A stretch of DNA of 13,278 nucleotides from Bacillota bacterium. GTDB taxonomy: Bacteria > Bacillota_E > Sulfobacillia > Sulfobacillales > Sulfobacillaceae. Positions 1-6,473 of the stretch are shown here, piece by piece; within the stretch, counting starts at the first letter, position 1, and each line of letters starts with the position of its first letter. The DNA lies in the NCBI GenBank assembly GCA_021802225.1, contig JAKAAS010000009.1:1-13278 (forward strand), written 5' to 3'. Below the pieces are notes generated by a model. It saw only the letters and a list, made by a program, of their open reading frames with translations, was not told where the DNA came from and did not search any database. The position numbers and the translations under genes were made by a program.

Positions 1-56
1 AAAATACAAGGTCACAAGCTGCAGATGCAGTAGCCCGTGGTCCCATAATCCGCCGG

Positions 57-84
57 TTTCAATTGCGCCAGTACCTGATATAAT
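57..84 (+). promoter_or_regulatory. Extended -10 promoter of the sugar transferase gene
   Basis: TGATATAAT at 76-84 is a perfect extended -10 (TGn followed by TATAAT). The best -35 candidate, TTTCAA at 57-62 with a 16-base spacer, is weak, as is usual for extended -10 promoters. A start near base 91 would give a leader of only about 14-20 bases before the GTG at 105 or 111. The same nine-base element recurs at 2810-2818. Confidence 0.5.
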
Positions 85-104
85 GAAGGTATTGAAAATG
101 GGGT

Positions 105-1514
105 GTGAATGTGTTCAAACACTGGACCAATAGATGGGATGAGCTGGCGGTGCTGGTGGATACCGGAGCGGCTTATCTCGCGTACCTGCTGGCGGTGCAC
201 GTGTATCTGACATGGATTAACCCTTATGTGACGACCGTGCAGCTTGTGACCTTGTATTTTTCGTTTTCTCCCGTTTTACTGGCGCTGAACTGGGTGGTAT
301 TGAAGTTTAATTTCAAAGGATATTCCAGACGGTGGAATCAATTGCCATCCGAAATGAAAATGCTGGTGGTATCCAATCTGGAAAGCACTCTGGCCATGGC
401 TCTCCTTATTTTCTTTGTGAAAGCCACCTGGTTTTCGCGCTTGATTTTTGTGCTGATGCCATTGATGGCTCTGGCGCTTCAACTCGGGATCCATATTGTG
501 ACCAAGGTGGGCACCAACCGCCTGCGGCTGGGTAGAAAAGATCTGCGCCGACTGGTCGTCATCGGCTATCCCAAGCGGGTCGGGATATTTTCCCAGACCG
601 TGGATACCGTTCCAGAAGCGGGCATGGTGGTGGTGGACCGTCTGGAAATTCCTCTAGGTTCGTCGGACGAGGGCCATAAGGCCCTTGCGACATTGCGCCA
701 GCTCCTGCACTCCACGGTGGTGGATACGGTGGTGCTGGCCTTGCCGGTGGCGGACGATGTGATGATGGAAGCGGTGGGGATGGCTCGCAACCAAGGCAAG
801 GAAGTGCGCATGATTCTTGATGAGGTGGGGGCGTTCGCCTACAAGTCCACGCTGTACGACTTTTATGGGAACTCGGTGCTGGTTGTGAATGCCAGCCGCT
901 CCCAGCAGTCCGCGCGCCGGGCCGCGAAACGGCTGGTGGACATGATCCTGTCTGCCGGCAGCATCGTTGTGGCGGTGCCCGTGATGGCGCTGCTAGCTCT
1001 TCTGATTAAGCTGGACGACCCGGCCGGCCCCGTCTTTTTTGTGCAGCCCCGGGTGGGGCTCAATGGCCGCGAATTTCCCTGCTATAAATTCCGCACCATG
1101 GTGCCCAATGCGGAAGAGTTGCGGGCCCAGATTGAACACCTGAATGTGATGAGCGGCCCCGTGTTCAAAGTGCCGGATGATCCGCGCGTAACCCGGATGG
1201 GCAAGCTTTTGCGCAAGACCAGCTTGGACGAGCTGCCGCAGCTGTTCAACGTGCTCGCAGGCCACATGAGCATGGTGGGCCCGCGCCCGGCCTTGCCAGC
1301 GGAGGTGGAGCACTACGGCGAGGAGTACCGCAAGCGGCTGTCAGTCCGGCCCGGCATCACCTGCTTGTGGCAAATTTCAGGACGCAATGATATTGATTTC
1401 GAACAGTGGATGCAGCTCGACATGGAATATATTGATTCCTGGTCGCTGGGTCTGGACTTCAAGATTCTGTTCAAGACGATTCCTGCGGTGCTGCAGCAAA
1501 GGGGCGCGCACTGA
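105..1514 (+). CDS. Polyprenyl glycosylphosphotransferase (bacterial sugar transferase)
   Basis: Membrane enzyme of the WbaP/CpsE-type family (bacterial sugar transferase domain). Such enzymes move a hexose-1-phosphate from a UDP-sugar to undecaprenyl phosphate, the first step of exopolysaccharide or capsule repeat assembly. The 469-residue length is normal. Four hydrophobic segments lie at about 14-37, 45-66, 92-109 and 111-132, then a Rossmann-like central region (about 148-262). A fifth membrane segment at about 279-302 leads into the catalytic domain. That domain shows KFRTM (328-332), SLDELPQLFNVL (373-384), MSMVGPRPAL (388-397) and RPGITCLWQISGRN (415-428), all family signatures. The GTG at 105 is used here; a second GTG at 111, with GGGG at 100-103 seven bases upstream, is equally plausible. 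The donor sugar cannot be read from sequence. It fits functionally with the nucleotide-sugar operon at 5511-8977, although that lies on the other strand. Confidence 0.93.
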   Translation: MNVFKHWTNRWDELAVLVDTGAAYLAYLLAVHVYLTWINPYVTTVQLVTLYFSFSPVLLALNWVVLKFNFKGYSRRWNQLPSEMKMLVVSNLESTLAMALLIFFVKATWFSRLIFVLMPLMALALQLGIHIVTKVGTNRLRLGRKDLRRLVVIGYPKRVGIFSQTVDTVPEAGMVVVDRLEIPLGSSDEGHKALATLRQLLHSTVVDTVVLALPVADDVMMEAVGMARNQGKEVRMILDEVGAFAYKSTLYDFYGNSVLVVNASRSQQSARRAAKRLVDMILSAGSIVVAVPVMALLALLIKLDDPAGPVFFVQPRVGLNGREFPCYKFRTMVPNAEELRAQIEHLNVMSGPVFKVPDDPRVTRMGKLLRKTSLDELPQLFNVLAGHMSMVGPRPALPAEVEHYGEEYRKRLSVRPGITCLWQISGRNDIDFEQWMQLDMEYIDSWSLGLDFKILFKTIPAVLQQRGAH

Positions 1515-1540
1515 TGAGGTTTCATCAATTAAGAAGTTCC

Positions 1541-1568
1541 GTCAGGCCCTATGCGGCCTGACTTTTTT
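1541..1568 (+). terminator. Rho-independent terminator after the sugar transferase
   Basis: A perfect 8-bp stem, GTCAGGCC (1541-1548) with GGCCTGAC (1555-1562), has a 6-base loop and is followed by six T residues (1563-1568). It sits 26 bases past the stop codon and ends the sugar transferase transcript before the dehydrogenase. Confidence 0.9.
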
Positions 1569-1592
1569 ATGGGCACAGCAGGGAGGATTTTT

Positions 1593-2554
1593 ATGAAAAC
1601 GATGAAGGCCGTACAGATTGCCCGGCGGGGCGGGCCGCTGGAACTAGTGGAACGTTTGGTTCCTGAACCCGGTCCCGGCCAGGTCCGCATCAAGGTGCAG
1701 TCCTGCGGAATCTGCCATGGCGATCTGGTGGCGATTGAAGGCCACCACCCGCGTATGCAGTACCCCAGAATCCCCGGGCATGAAGTCATCGGGGTGATTG
1801 ACAAGCTCGGTCCCGTGGCGGGGGAGTGGAGCGTGGGTGACCGTGTGGGGGTGGGCTGGTCCGGCCGCGGTCACGAAGTGACGGGCCTTACCTATGATGG
1901 GGGATATGCGGAATACATGATCGGATTCGCGGCCCGTATGACCAGAATTCCAGCGGGACTGCCCTCGGCTGAAGCCTCACCTTTGATGTGTGCCGGAGTG
2001 ACGACATTTGGAGCGTTGAAGCACAGTGTTGCGGGCCCGGGGGACACCGTAGCCATTCTCGGGATTGGCGGACTCGGCCACATGGCGCTGCAGTATGCAG
2101 AAATTCTGGCTTGCGGACCGTAGCCGTCTCGCGCGGCGGGAATAAGAAGGGTTTAGCTCTCGAATTGGGTGCCCATGTGTATATTGACGCCCAGTCGGAA
2201 GATCCGGTCCAGATACTCAAAGGCATGGGCGGGGCGCGTGTGATTTTGGCCACGGCGCCGGACAGCGCGTCCATTACCAGAATTTTTGACGGGCTGGGAG
2301 AAGGCGGCGAGATGATTATTGTCGCCGGCATGGGGGGAAACTTGGAGTTTGCCCCGGGACAATTTCTGGCCGGACGCCGCGCTGTCCGCGGATTTACCGG
2401 CACGGACCCGGCAGACCTTGCGGCAACTCTCAACTTCAGCCAGCTGGCCAATATCCATCCCTTAATCGAGACGTTCCCGCTGGATCAAGCCGCCGGAGCC
2501 TTTGACCGCATGATGTCATCGAGTGTGCGGTTCCGGGCGGTACTCACCATGTGA
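1593..2554 (+). pseudogene. Zinc-dependent alcohol dehydrogenase (MDR family), frameshifted
   Basis: Resembles AdhP/AdhT-type alcohol dehydrogenases, which oxidise primary alcohols with NAD in the cytoplasm. The ATG at 1593 is chosen because GGGAGG (1581-1586) lies six bases upstream. Catalytic zinc ligands are visible: C38 in CGICHGD, H63 in GHE and C133 in LMCAGVTTF. The NAD-binding glycine motif GIGGLGH is at 157-163. After L172 the frame hits TAG at 2121-2123, while the +1-shifted frame continues seamlessly (LRTVAVSRGGNKKG...) to TGA at 2552-2554. Adding one G to the GG at 2108-2109 restores ...YAEILGLRTVAVSRG..., a protein of about 320 residues. The loop that normally carries four structural-zinc cysteines is missing: GVGWSGRGHEVTG runs straight across where relatives have about 17 more residues. 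It follows a strong terminator and no clear promoter is visible. A real pseudogene and a single-base sequencing error look the same from here. Confidence 0.85.
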
Positions 2555-2809
2555 AACGGTGCCCGCAGGTATTTCGTGTCGGGGCGCACCGGATATCCCA
2601 GCCAAGGTTCCCCACGGTGCGCCTCCATAGCCGGGGGCTTCTACCGGGCGAGGGGCCAATGACACCTCGCCATGAGTCCCGTCTGCCAGTGTTACTATTC
2701 TCCGCCGCTCTGTGTCGTTTTAAAGGGACTTCACGAGCACACGCCCCTAAAAATATCCGGTGCGGACTGCCGCTGTTGGCCTGCATGCGCTTTTTGGCCT
2801 GCAGGCCAG
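2555..2809. other. Gene-free stretch with hairpins, possible IS200/IS605 remnant
   Basis: No convincing gene on either strand. Visible structure: a 9-bp stem GGCGCACCG/CGGTGCGCC (2583-2591 with 2615-2623, 23-base loop), a 14-base repeat (2629-2642), and a 7-bp stem GGCGAGG/CCTCGCC (2647-2653 with 2665-2671). GGCCTGCA occurs twice (2778-2785 and 2796-2803), the second inside the palindrome GGCCTGCAGGCC. None of the hairpins has a T tract, so they do not look like terminators. The arrangement could be the debris of a small mobile element. Confidence 0.4.
2629..2642 (+). repeat. 14-base repeat, copy 1 (AGCCGGGGGCTTCT)
   Basis: Identical to bases 2871-2884. The repeat contains its own small hairpin, AGCC-GGG-GGCT. 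Downstream bases also agree in part (ACCGGGC here, CGCGGGC in copy 2). The upstream side differs, so the short hairpin that precedes copy 2 is not preserved here. Confidence 0.7.
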
Positions 2810-2818
2810 TGATATAAT
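2810..2818 (+). promoter_or_regulatory. Extended -10 promoter before the structured leader
   Basis: TGATATAAT is the same perfect extended -10 as at 76-84. No good -35 is present; a T-run (2791-2795) lies at about the right distance. Transcription would begin near 2825, eight bases before the outer stem of the leader at 2833, so the promoter and the folded leader look like one unit. Confidence 0.5.
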
Positions 2819-2832
2819 CCAACAAAGTGTCG

Positions 2833-2920
2833 GCGCAGTCTCATGGGAGAGTCATAGACTCTACGGCTAAAGCCGGGGGCTTCTCGCGGGCATTTGGTGA
2901 AGGGCAGGCTGGGACTGCGC
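2833..2920 (+). promoter_or_regulatory. Structured 5' leader, candidate cis-regulatory RNA
   Basis: GCGCAGTCTCA (2833-2843) pairs with TGGGACTGCGC (2910-2920): eleven pairs, one of them a G-U wobble. The outer stem encloses a hairpin AGAGTC-ATA-GACTCT (2848-2862), a short CGGC-TAAA-GCCG hairpin (2864-2875), and a possible CTTC/GAAG pairing (2880-2883 with 2899-2902). It closes three bases before AAGGAG (2924-2929). CTTCTC (2880-2885) could instead pair with GGGAAG (2921-2926) and cover the ribosome site, so two exclusive folds are possible. It matches no riboswitch class I know. The CGGCTAAAGCCGGGGGCTTCT part resembles right-end hairpins of IS200/IS605 elements, so origin from a transposon end is the main alternative. 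Confidence 0.4.
2871..2884 (+). repeat. 14-base repeat, copy 2, inside the leader
   Basis: Identical to 2629-2642, 242 bases downstream. Here it is preceded by CGGCTAA, forming the CGGC-TAAA-GCCG hairpin typical of IS200/IS605 right ends (from memory of that family). AAGCC-GGG-GGCTT (2870-2882) is a competing five-pair hairpin. Confidence 0.7.
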
Positions 2921-2936
2921 GGGAAGGAGTGCTTAA

Positions 2937-3404
2937 ATGGATGATATTGAACTGCTGCATGTAATTGGAGACGCGCCAGAGGGGCCCTGGAGCATATTTT
3001 CTGTGCGCCTTGGCGACACGTCCGCTATGGTGTCCGTGGTGATTCCCCGGTCCTTGTGGGTGCAGGTCACCCGTCAGGACCCGTTTTCTGCTGAAATCAC
3101 CCTCATGGAGAAAATTGGGCGGGACGCCATCGCCAAACGCCGGGATCGGGGCGACCTGCAAGGCACCGTAGTGGTGGAAGCCGGTGATATCCCCCGTGTG
3201 TGGCCGGATCCTGCCGAACCTTGGCCCGTGACCCTCAGACGGTGCGGTGCATGTGGACAGATGGTGCCGGCAGGAGAGGTGCTCGAAGGATTGGCCAATG
3301 CGCTGCCTCCGGATTCGCGGGGCGAGGTCGAAGTCAGTGTGCTCTGCCCCACTTGCATGCTCTCCACCGTCCACCACCTGACACCTTGGGGCATTTCCCG
3401 CTAA
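2937..3404 (+). CDS. Hypothetical protein with CxxC...CxxC zinc-ribbon-like C-terminus
   Basis: I do not recognise this 155-residue protein. The start is supported by AAGGAG (2924-2929), seven bases upstream of the ATG. No signal peptide or membrane segment is visible. The first 85 residues look like a soluble alpha/beta domain. The C-terminus carries C103-x2-C106 and C137-x2-C140, a pair of knuckles suited to one zinc ion. The gene sits behind the structured leader. It ends 36 bases before the sedolisin start with no terminator between, so the two are probably co-transcribed. A role linked to the protease, for example regulating or aiding it, is only guilt by association. Confidence 0.75.
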   Translation: MDDIELLHVIGDAPEGPWSIFSVRLGDTSAMVSVVIPRSLWVQVTRQDPFSAEITLMEKIGRDAIAKRRDRGDLQGTVVVEAGDIPRVWPDPAEPWPVTLRRCGACGQMVPAGEVLEGLANALPPDSRGEVEVSVLCPTCMLSTVHHLTPWGISR

Positions 3405-3423
3405 AATGTCATAAGATGGATCC

Positions 3424-3431
3424 AAAGGAGG
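3424..3431 (+). promoter_or_regulatory. Ribosome binding site that sets the sedolisin start
   Basis: AAAGGAGG directly abuts an ATGATG at 3432-3437, which is too close for initiation. The third in-frame ATG at 3441 is nine bases from the GGAGG core and is the better start. Confidence 0.7.
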
Positions 3432-3440
3432 ATGATGGGA

Positions 3441-5027
3441 ATGGCGGAAAAGCTGGAAGCACTGCCGGGCCATCTGCTGCCCGAAGAAGATCTGGCGCAA
3501 TACCGTGCGCGGCAAGATCCCAGCCGCCGGGTAGAGTTTGCCCTGGTGTGGAGAACGCCGCAGGACGATGCGCTTGAAGAACGGCTGCTGGCCCGAAAGC
3601 CATCCCTGAGCCGGGAAGCTTTTGCGCAGGCGTACACTTGGGACCAGGCTCTCAAAGACCGGGCGGGGCAGTGGCTCACGCGAGGCGGTGTGCAGGTGGT
3701 CAAAACCGGCCCCTTCATCTTGTGGCTCGCGGGCCGGATGGATCAAATTGAACAGACTTTGGGGACGCGGTTTGTTGAAAAGGAGGGCCATTTCATGATG
3801 GCCCAGGAGCCCCGGGTTCCGGATTGGCTGCACCCCGCCATTGTCGGATTTGTCGGGCTGGAAAATGTCTCAAGACTGTATCCCCACTACCGTTCGCCGG
3901 AGCGGATGGACCAGTTGGCCAACAATGGGCAGGGTTTTTTCCCAGCGGACATTGTGAGGGCGTACGAATTTCCAAAGGGACTGGGCCAGGGGCTGACGAT
4001 AGGGTTGCTGGAGTTTTCCAATGGCTATAATGCCAAAGACCTGGAGACCTTTTGGGACCAATTTGCCATCCCCGCTCCCAGCCTGACGTTTGTGTCGGTG
4101 GACGGCACACCCAATGACGGCGGGGTGAATCCCTGGGATCTGGAAGCCACTTTGGACGTGGAGTGGTGCGGGGCAATGGCACCCGAGGCCTCCCTTGTGG
4201 TGTATGAAGCCAGTGCCGGGAGCCAGGACAGCTCTTTTGCCCTGTCTGTGCTGAATGCTCTCGACTACGCGTACCAGGATGCCGCGAATTGTCCAGATAT
4301 TTTGTCCATCAGCTACGGCGACGGGGAGACCCGCTTCCCTGTGGCCACCATGCGGGCTTGGGACAGTGTCATCCGCAACATCGCAGCCATCGGCATGACG
4401 GTCTTTGTGGCTTCCGGTGATGAGGGGGCCTATGGCCTCCATGGTCCCGGGCGCCTGATTTGCCATGTGGACGCGCCGGCGAACTGCCCGCATGCGGTTG
4501 CGGTGGGAGGCACCCACCTGGTTGTGAATGCAGCGGACCAGATCGTTTTGGAGACCGGATGGACCGATACGGACAATAACGGCGCATCCGGGGGCGGTAT
4601 CAGCCAGATATTTGCGGTGCCCCCATATCAGGCGGGGATCGAACTCCCCGTCAAGGCCGGATACCACGCGGGCCGGGGAGTGCCTGATGTGGCGCTCAAT
4701 GCGGACCCGGACACGGGGTATGCGGTCTTCTTCCAGGGCTCATGGACCGTGGTTGGCGGCACGTCTTGCTCCTCCCCGATCTGGGCGGCTCTGCTGGCCC
4801 GGATTGCCGGCAAGGCTGCGAGTCTAAGTCAGGAAGTGCTGGGGTATGTTAATCCCGCACTGTATGACTTAGGGCCTACCCCGGCCTTTCGCCCGATTAC
4901 CTCCGGCAACAATTCCTACGGGGGCGTGGTGGGCTATGAATGCACCCCGGGCTGGAACGCCGTGACGGGATGGGGAAGCCCCTACGGGAAAAGACTGGAA
5001 GACGGACTGCTGTCCCGTCCAGAATAG
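3441..5027 (+). CDS. Sedolisin-family serine-carboxyl protease (S53, kumamolisin-like)
   Basis: Acid-active endopeptidase of MEROPS family S53. From the ATG at 3441 it has 528 residues. About residues 1-160 are the activation prodomain; the mature enzyme begins near FFPADIVRAYEF (about 166-177), as in kumamolisin. The Ser-Glu-Asp centre is intact: E235 and D239 in LEATLD, oxyanion Asp D327 in VASGDEG, and nucleophile S442 in GGTSCSSP. No classical signal peptide is seen, which is also true of kumamolisin as I remember it, so the export route is unclear. Six cysteines lie in the catalytic domain. The C-terminal calcium site is altered: where kumamolisin has D316 (HDIT), G334 and D338 (GPGWD), this protein has P485 (RPIT), T502 and N506 (TPGWN). 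Loss or change of calcium dependence is an inference. It probably shares a transcript with the CxxC protein upstream. Confidence 0.95.
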   Translation: MAEKLEALPGHLLPEEDLAQYRARQDPSRRVEFALVWRTPQDDALEERLLARKPSLSREAFAQAYTWDQALKDRAGQWLTRGGVQVVKTGPFILWLAGRMDQIEQTLGTRFVEKEGHFMMAQEPRVPDWLHPAIVGFVGLENVSRLYPHYRSPERMDQLANNGQGFFPADIVRAYEFPKGLGQGLTIGLLEFSNGYNAKDLETFWDQFAIPAPSLTFVSVDGTPNDGGVNPWDLEATLDVEWCGAMAPEASLVVYEASAGSQDSSFALSVLNALDYAYQDAANCPDILSISYGDGETRFPVATMRAWDSVIRNIAAIGMTVFVASGDEGAYGLHGPGRLICHVDAPANCPHAVAVGGTHLVVNAADQIVLETGWTDTDNNGASGGGISQIFAVPPYQAGIELPVKAGYHAGRGVPDVALNADPDTGYAVFFQGSWTVVGGTSCSSPIWAALLARIAGKAASLSQEVLGYVNPALYDLGPTPAFRPITSGNNSYGGVVGYECTPGWNAVTGWGSPYGKRLEDGLLSRPE

Positions 5028-5047
5028 CAGGAACGGCCCGGATGTCC

Positions 5048-5064
5048 TATAATCATATTATTAT
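5048..5064 (+). promoter_or_regulatory. arsR promoter -10 with overlapping inverted repeat (possible operator)
   Basis: TATAAT at 5048-5053 lies 46 bases before the arsR start; the -35 region is weak. ATAAT (5049-5053) and ATTAT (5060-5064) form an AT-rich inverted repeat across the -10, the usual layout of an autoregulatory ArsR operator. The repeat is short and could be chance in AT-rich sequence. Confidence 0.4.
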
Positions 5065-5099
5065 CTTGAGCTGATTAGGGGCAGAGGGAAGGTGCGGGA

Positions 5100-5441
5100 A
5101 TGACGACGGAAGAGATAGGGGCCCAGTTTAAAGCGCTGGGGGACGTGACCCGGCTCCGCATCTTGGCGCTCTTAAGTTTGCGGGAATACTGCAATTGCGA
5201 GCTGGTGGCGATTTTTGGCATTTCCCAGCCAGCGATTTCCCGCCACATGGCCCGCCTGAAAGAAGCCCGGCTGATTCAGGAAAAAAGGCAGGGGCAGTGG
5301 ATTTTTTACAGCTTAACCCGTGACCCGTTCCGGCCCGGGCAAGGGCTGGGCGAGACGCTGGCACGGATTAGAGAGGCGGATCCGGTCGTCACCCAGGCCG
5401 CCTCAGAGTCTCCAAACTGCACGGTTCCCGCCCCGTCTTAG
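5100..5441 (+). CDS. ArsR-family winged-helix transcriptional regulator
   Basis: A 113-residue ArsR/SmtB-type repressor. The start is supported by GGGAAGG (5086-5092), seven bases upstream of the ATG. The winged helix-turn-helix covers about residues 5-72, with the recognition segment ISQPAISRHMARLKEARLI (41-59) and the wing EKRQGQWIFYSL (61-72). C31 and C33 in the alpha-3 motif YCNCEL match the CxC pair that binds As(III)/Sb(III) in ArsR. The third E. coli ligand (C37) is absent, as in some Bacillus ArsR proteins, but C107 near the C-terminus might serve. Metalloid sensing is therefore likely but not proven. No arsenic efflux or reductase gene is in the window, and a terminator follows at once, so it is an orphan acting on itself or elsewhere. 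The 30 or so C-terminal residues look unstructured. Confidence 0.9.
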   Translation: MTTEEIGAQFKALGDVTRLRILALLSLREYCNCELVAIFGISQPAISRHMARLKEARLIQEKRQGQWIFYSLTRDPFRPGQGLGETLARIREADPVVTQAASESPNCTVPAPS

Positions 5442-5458
5442 GATTGCATAAAAAAACG

Positions 5459-5490
5459 TCCGGAGAATTAATTTTTCTCCGGATCTTTTT
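5459..5490. terminator. Bidirectional terminator between arsR and the UDP-xylose operon
   Basis: Stem TCCGGAGAA/TTCTCCGGA (5459-5467 with 5475-5483) with a 7-base loop. A T-run follows on the + strand (5486-5490), and an A-run precedes it (5450-5456), which becomes the T tract for minus-strand transcripts. It serves two convergent genes. Confidence 0.9.
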
Positions 5491-5510
5491 ATACAGCAGG
5501 GGGAGAGGTG

Positions 5511-6452
5511 TTACTCCCGAAAATAGGCGAACGTTTTCTCCAAGCCTTCTTCTAATGAGACTTGGGGCGCCCACCCGAGCATGCGCCGGGCCTTGCTGAT
5601 GTCAGGGCAGCGGTTGGTGGGGTCGTCCGCGGGCAGGGGGAGAAATTCGGTGTGAAGGTCCACGCCTCCCGCCTTGGCCACGGCTTCGGCAAAATTCATA
5701 ATGGTGCGCTCTTCAGGGTTGCCGATGTTGAAGACTTCTCCAGACAGTCCCTCGCGGGTCGCGGCTTCATAAATGCCACGGACTTCGTCAGACACATAGC
5801 AGAAGCTGCGGGTCTGCATGCCGTCGCCATAGACCGTCAAGGCTTTGCCCTCTAGGGCCTGGCGCACGAAATTCGGGACGACCCGGCCGTCTTCCGACTG
5901 CATCCGCGGTCCGTAGCAGTTGAAGAACCGCAAGATCCTGAGATCCAGCCCGTACAGCCGGTGGTATTCCATGGCGATGGCTTCGCCGTAGCGCTTGCCT
6001 TCGTCGTAACAGGAGCGGACCCCGTTCGGGTTGACATGGCCCCAGTAAGATTCCACTTGGGGAGAGATCTGCGGGTCTCCGTACACTTCCGACGTTGACC
6101 CTAAGACAAAGCGGGCCTGGTACTTCTTGGCAAGCTTCAGGGCATTTTCGGTGCCAATGGAATTGACCCGCAAGGTTTCCAGCGCCAGACGCCGGTAGTG
6201 AATGGGCGAGGCGGCAGAGGCCAGGTGGATGACCACGTCAGCCGCTGACAAAGGCAGCACATCTTCTGTGGGATATTCGGTAATGTCCCAAGTGAGCTTC
6301 ATGACCTGGTCCGGTCCGTGCTGCTTCAAATTGTCCCACGTGCCCGTGGCGAGGTTGTCGATTACAGCGACAAAGTATCCCTCCTCCACCAATTTATCCA
6401 CTAAGTGGCTTCCCATAAATCCGGCAGCGCCGGTGACTATAGCAGTTTTCAT
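5511..6452 (-). CDS. UDP-glucuronate decarboxylase (UDP-xylose synthase), extended SDR
   Basis: NAD-dependent extended short-chain dehydrogenase/reductase that converts UDP-glucuronate to UDP-xylose in the cytoplasm. The sequence tracks eukaryotic and bacterial UXS closely: GAAGFMGSHL Rossmann motif (8-17), HLASAASP (76-83), STSEVYGDP (119-127), YWGHVNPNGVRSCYDEGKR (136-154) with catalytic Y149 and K153, GPRM..DGRVV (181-192), and YGDGMQTRSFCYV (208-220). The stretch SYWGHVNP..VR.CYDEGKR is what separates UXS from general sugar epimerases. The 313-residue length is normal. It begins 21 bases after the stop of the UDP-glucose dehydrogenase gene, which supplies its substrate. Two ATGs are adjacent (6455 and 6452); the second is preferred because AAGGAG lies six bases upstream of it. 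It is the last gene of the operon and ends at the bidirectional terminator. Confidence 0.92.
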   Translation of the reverse strand: MKTAIVTGAAGFMGSHLVDKLVEEGYFVAVIDNLATGTWDNLKQHGPDQVMKLTWDITEYPTEDVLPLSAADVVIHLASAASPIHYRRLALETLRVNSIGTENALKLAKKYQARFVLGSTSEVYGDPQISPQVESYWGHVNPNGVRSCYDEGKRYGEAIAMEYHRLYGLDLRILRFFNCYGPRMQSEDGRVVPNFVRQALEGKALTVYGDGMQTRSFCYVSDEVRGIYEAATREGLSGEVFNIGNPEERTIMNFAEAVAKAGGVDLHTEFLPLPADDPTNRCPDISKARRMLGWAPQVSLEEGLEKTFAYFRE

Positions 6453-6458
6453 CATAAA

Positions 6459-6464
6459 CTCCTT
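6459..6464 (-). promoter_or_regulatory. Ribosome binding site that sets the UXS start
   Basis: AAGGAG on the minus strand is only three bases from the first ATG (6455) but six bases from the second (6452), which favours the second. Confidence 0.65.
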
Positions 6465-6473
6465 GTGTGTGGC

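Noticed and set aside
1..75. Possible tail of an upstream gene (frame 1 ends with TAG at 31-33)
   Set aside because: Only ten codons are visible and another frame is also open; no basis to choose.
2551..2817. Short open frames on both strands in the gap after the dehydrogenase
   Set aside because: They run through hairpins and a repeat, have no ribosome site and show no protein-like conservation.
2841..3833. 330-residue open frame on the minus strand
   Set aside because: Runs antisense through the leader, the CxxC gene and the sedolisin prodomain; no recognisable domain, shadow of two real genes.
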